A stretch of DNA of 64,000 nucleotides from Obelidium mucronatum (taxonomy: Eukaryota; Chytridiomycota; Chytridiomycetes; Chytridiales; Chytriomycetaceae), in contig JAIVFH010000048.1 of NCBI GenBank assembly GCA_025765595.1, positions 124,001-188,000 of the forward strand, given 5' to 3'. Made by a program: the position numbers and the translations under genes. The notes below the pieces were generated by a model. That model made no database searches. It was given only the letters and a program-made list of their open reading frames with translations, and was not told the origin of the DNA. Each line of letters begins with the position of its first letter. The first letter of the stretch is position 1. Below are positions 62,630-64,000 of the stretch, piece by piece.

Positions 62630-64000
62630 ATGTCGAAAACGCGAGTGTCGTACGCGTTGCACCCAGGCACCGGATCGCAGCACGTCAGCGGGGTGAATGC
62701 GCTTGCAATCGACTTTGTGCACGGCAGCTCGTCGGTGCTCTACTCGGGCGGGCGCGATGCGGCGGTCAACGCCTGGGACCTCAACATTGACTTTGCGGGT
62801 CTTCGCGACGAGCTCGACAGCCACGAAGTGCGTCTTTTTGCGTGTTGAGTTTGCTGTGTGTTTGCTGTTGCTGACCCGCGCTGCCAGTCGCAAACACAAA
62901 CGCAAACACAAACAACGGCGCCGCCCGCAAAGCCGCAGAGAAAGTTCAGCGCCGTCTCAGACCACATTTCGATTCCGCCGCGCGGCGCGTCGCAGCTGAA
63001 CTACGCGGCGCTGTCGGAACACCAGCAGGTTCAGCAACAACAACAACAACAACAGCATCAACAACAGCAGCTCGATCAGCAACTGCAACTGCAGCAGCAA
63101 CAAATATATCAGTCAGGAAAGAAGTCGCGCAGCGTTTCTTTCTTCGACGATGCATCAACAGGGCTCGCACGCGGATCCTGGTCGGTAACTATCAACCTCG
63201 GAATCAAAAAAAAAGGATCACTATAAATGCAAATTAAATCTATCGTGCGTCAGAGTAAAGTTCAGCCAACGGTGCATTCCCGCTCGTTTCAAGCGCACAG
63301 CGATTGGGTCAACGATATTATCCTTTGCAACAGAAATCAAAGCAGTACTGTATTCGTTATTTATCACTCTCTTGAAAAGTATCTCGAAACCTGAAAGTGT
63401 CCCTTTTTTGCGTTGTTCTTTCTAGTCGTGACATGTAGCAACGATCGGCTTGTCTATCTATGGTCCACAACTCAGAATAATATGTACATGCGCCTCGGAT
63501 ATCATACTGATCACGTCAAATGTCTGGCGTATAGTAGCTCTGGCGGTTGGGTTGCTAGTGGAGGGTTGGATCGGCGAGTTATGGTATGGGATACACTTGA
63601 AGGCAGAGAACGCGAGATTGTGGGATTTTCTGTTAGCAGCTCAGGTACCTCCCATGTTTCCTCTTGCCGTCGTGTTTATTTGATGCCCTGGACATAGTCT
63701 TTTGCCATGACAAGTCTCCAAAAGCTTCAATTTACGCACTGGCTTGCAACCCAGCGGGTACAACTATCGTGAGCGGGTCTCCGGATAAAGTTGTTCGAGT
63801 CTGGGATCCTCGTTCTGGAAAACAGGCAATTGGATTGACTGGTCATCGGGACAACATTCGGGGACTTTTGGTGAGCGATGACGGAAAATGGGTGAGCAGT
63901 TGCTTTTCTTTCTTCTTCGGGTTCGGGTCATGGCTGAATTATGTGTAAGGTTGTTTCTGCATCGAGCGATTCTACAATTAAACTGTGGTCTCTTGCCCAT
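62630..64000 (+). CDS. WDR48-like WD40 protein (5' part, runs off window end)
   Basis: Start [20 protein letters not shown]. First blade: [20 protein letters not shown] then [12 protein letters not shown]. An inserted Gln-rich, Pro-rich low-complexity stretch (about 62885-63110) precedes [95 protein letters not shown] and [15 protein letters not shown]. The blade order with 'SxHxDWVNDI' and 'xGSxDxxVRVWDPR' is that of WDR48/UAF1 (fungal CreB-activating CreC/Bun107-like), which activates USP1/12/46-type deubiquitinases. The N-terminal 380 nt are extremely GC-rich. The 3' end is outside the window. The start lies 32 nt after the 7TM gene D. Confidence 0.75.

Overview
The window is a very gene-dense stretch of a eukaryotic nuclear genome, most likely a flagellated (zoosporic) chytrid-type fungus. 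Support for fungi: a PKC1 with the HR1-HR1-C2-C1-C1-kinase order, an AIM19-like protein, an IML2-like protein, a PHO84-type phosphate transporter and cytochrome b5-acyl-CoA dehydrogenase fusions. Support for a flagellate: a TTLL4-type tubulin polyglutamylase. Most genes carry short GT-AG introns (about 50-80 nt, some possibly 31-34 nt). Neighbouring genes are often separated by only 26-60 nt. The assignment is inference from gene content; no species is claimed.

Layout. 1-5157: the 5' part of a TMEM14-like gene and an AIM19-like gene (both minus), then two tandem cytochrome b5-acyl-CoA dehydrogenases (plus). 5453-6992: a small coiled-coil protein (minus) and a DUF4097-like beta-repeat protein (plus). 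7221-10521: three tandem TMEM53/DUF829-like genes with a degenerate fragment of a fourth. 10647-14370: ribosomal stalk protein P1, a phosphate:H+ symporter and an EFM6/METTL21-like lysine methyltransferase. 14399-19308: a large WD40 protein and a small membrane protein. 19408-26854: ARS2/SERRATE (minus), IML2/TTC39-like and a Kv-beta-like aldo-keto reductase (both plus). 26913-31117: an ectonucleotide pyrophosphatase/phosphodiesterase and an ankyrin-repeat pseudokinase (both minus). 31118-32960: a gene-poor repeat-bearing gap. 32961-38700: PKC1 (minus) and an arrestin-like Ser-rich protein (plus). 38859-40946: two copies of an Ala-rich module, one joined to a broken protein-kinase C-lobe. 41044-48267: a GT64-like glycosyltransferase, PAK1IP1/MAK11 and the TTLL polyglutamylase. 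48316-56917: mitochondrial leucyl-tRNA synthetase and three tandem seven-transmembrane genes (all minus). 57078-64000: phosphoserine aminotransferase, two tandem SETD3-like SET proteins, a fourth seven-transmembrane paralogue in inverted orientation, and a WDR48-like WD40 gene running off the end.

The genes form no single pathway. Most are housekeeping genes. The accessory parts are local duplications: acyl-CoA dehydrogenase x2, DUF829 x3 plus a relic, SET x2 and the 7TM family x4. Three things deserve most attention. First, the 7TM receptor-like family, which I do not recognise, with a Cys-containing N-terminal ectodomain. Second, clusters of single-base insertions that break otherwise perfectly conserved motifs in the phosphoserine aminotransferase and phosphodiesterase genes. 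Third, a recurrent pattern in which the 5' end of a gene is extremely GC-rich while the rest is not.
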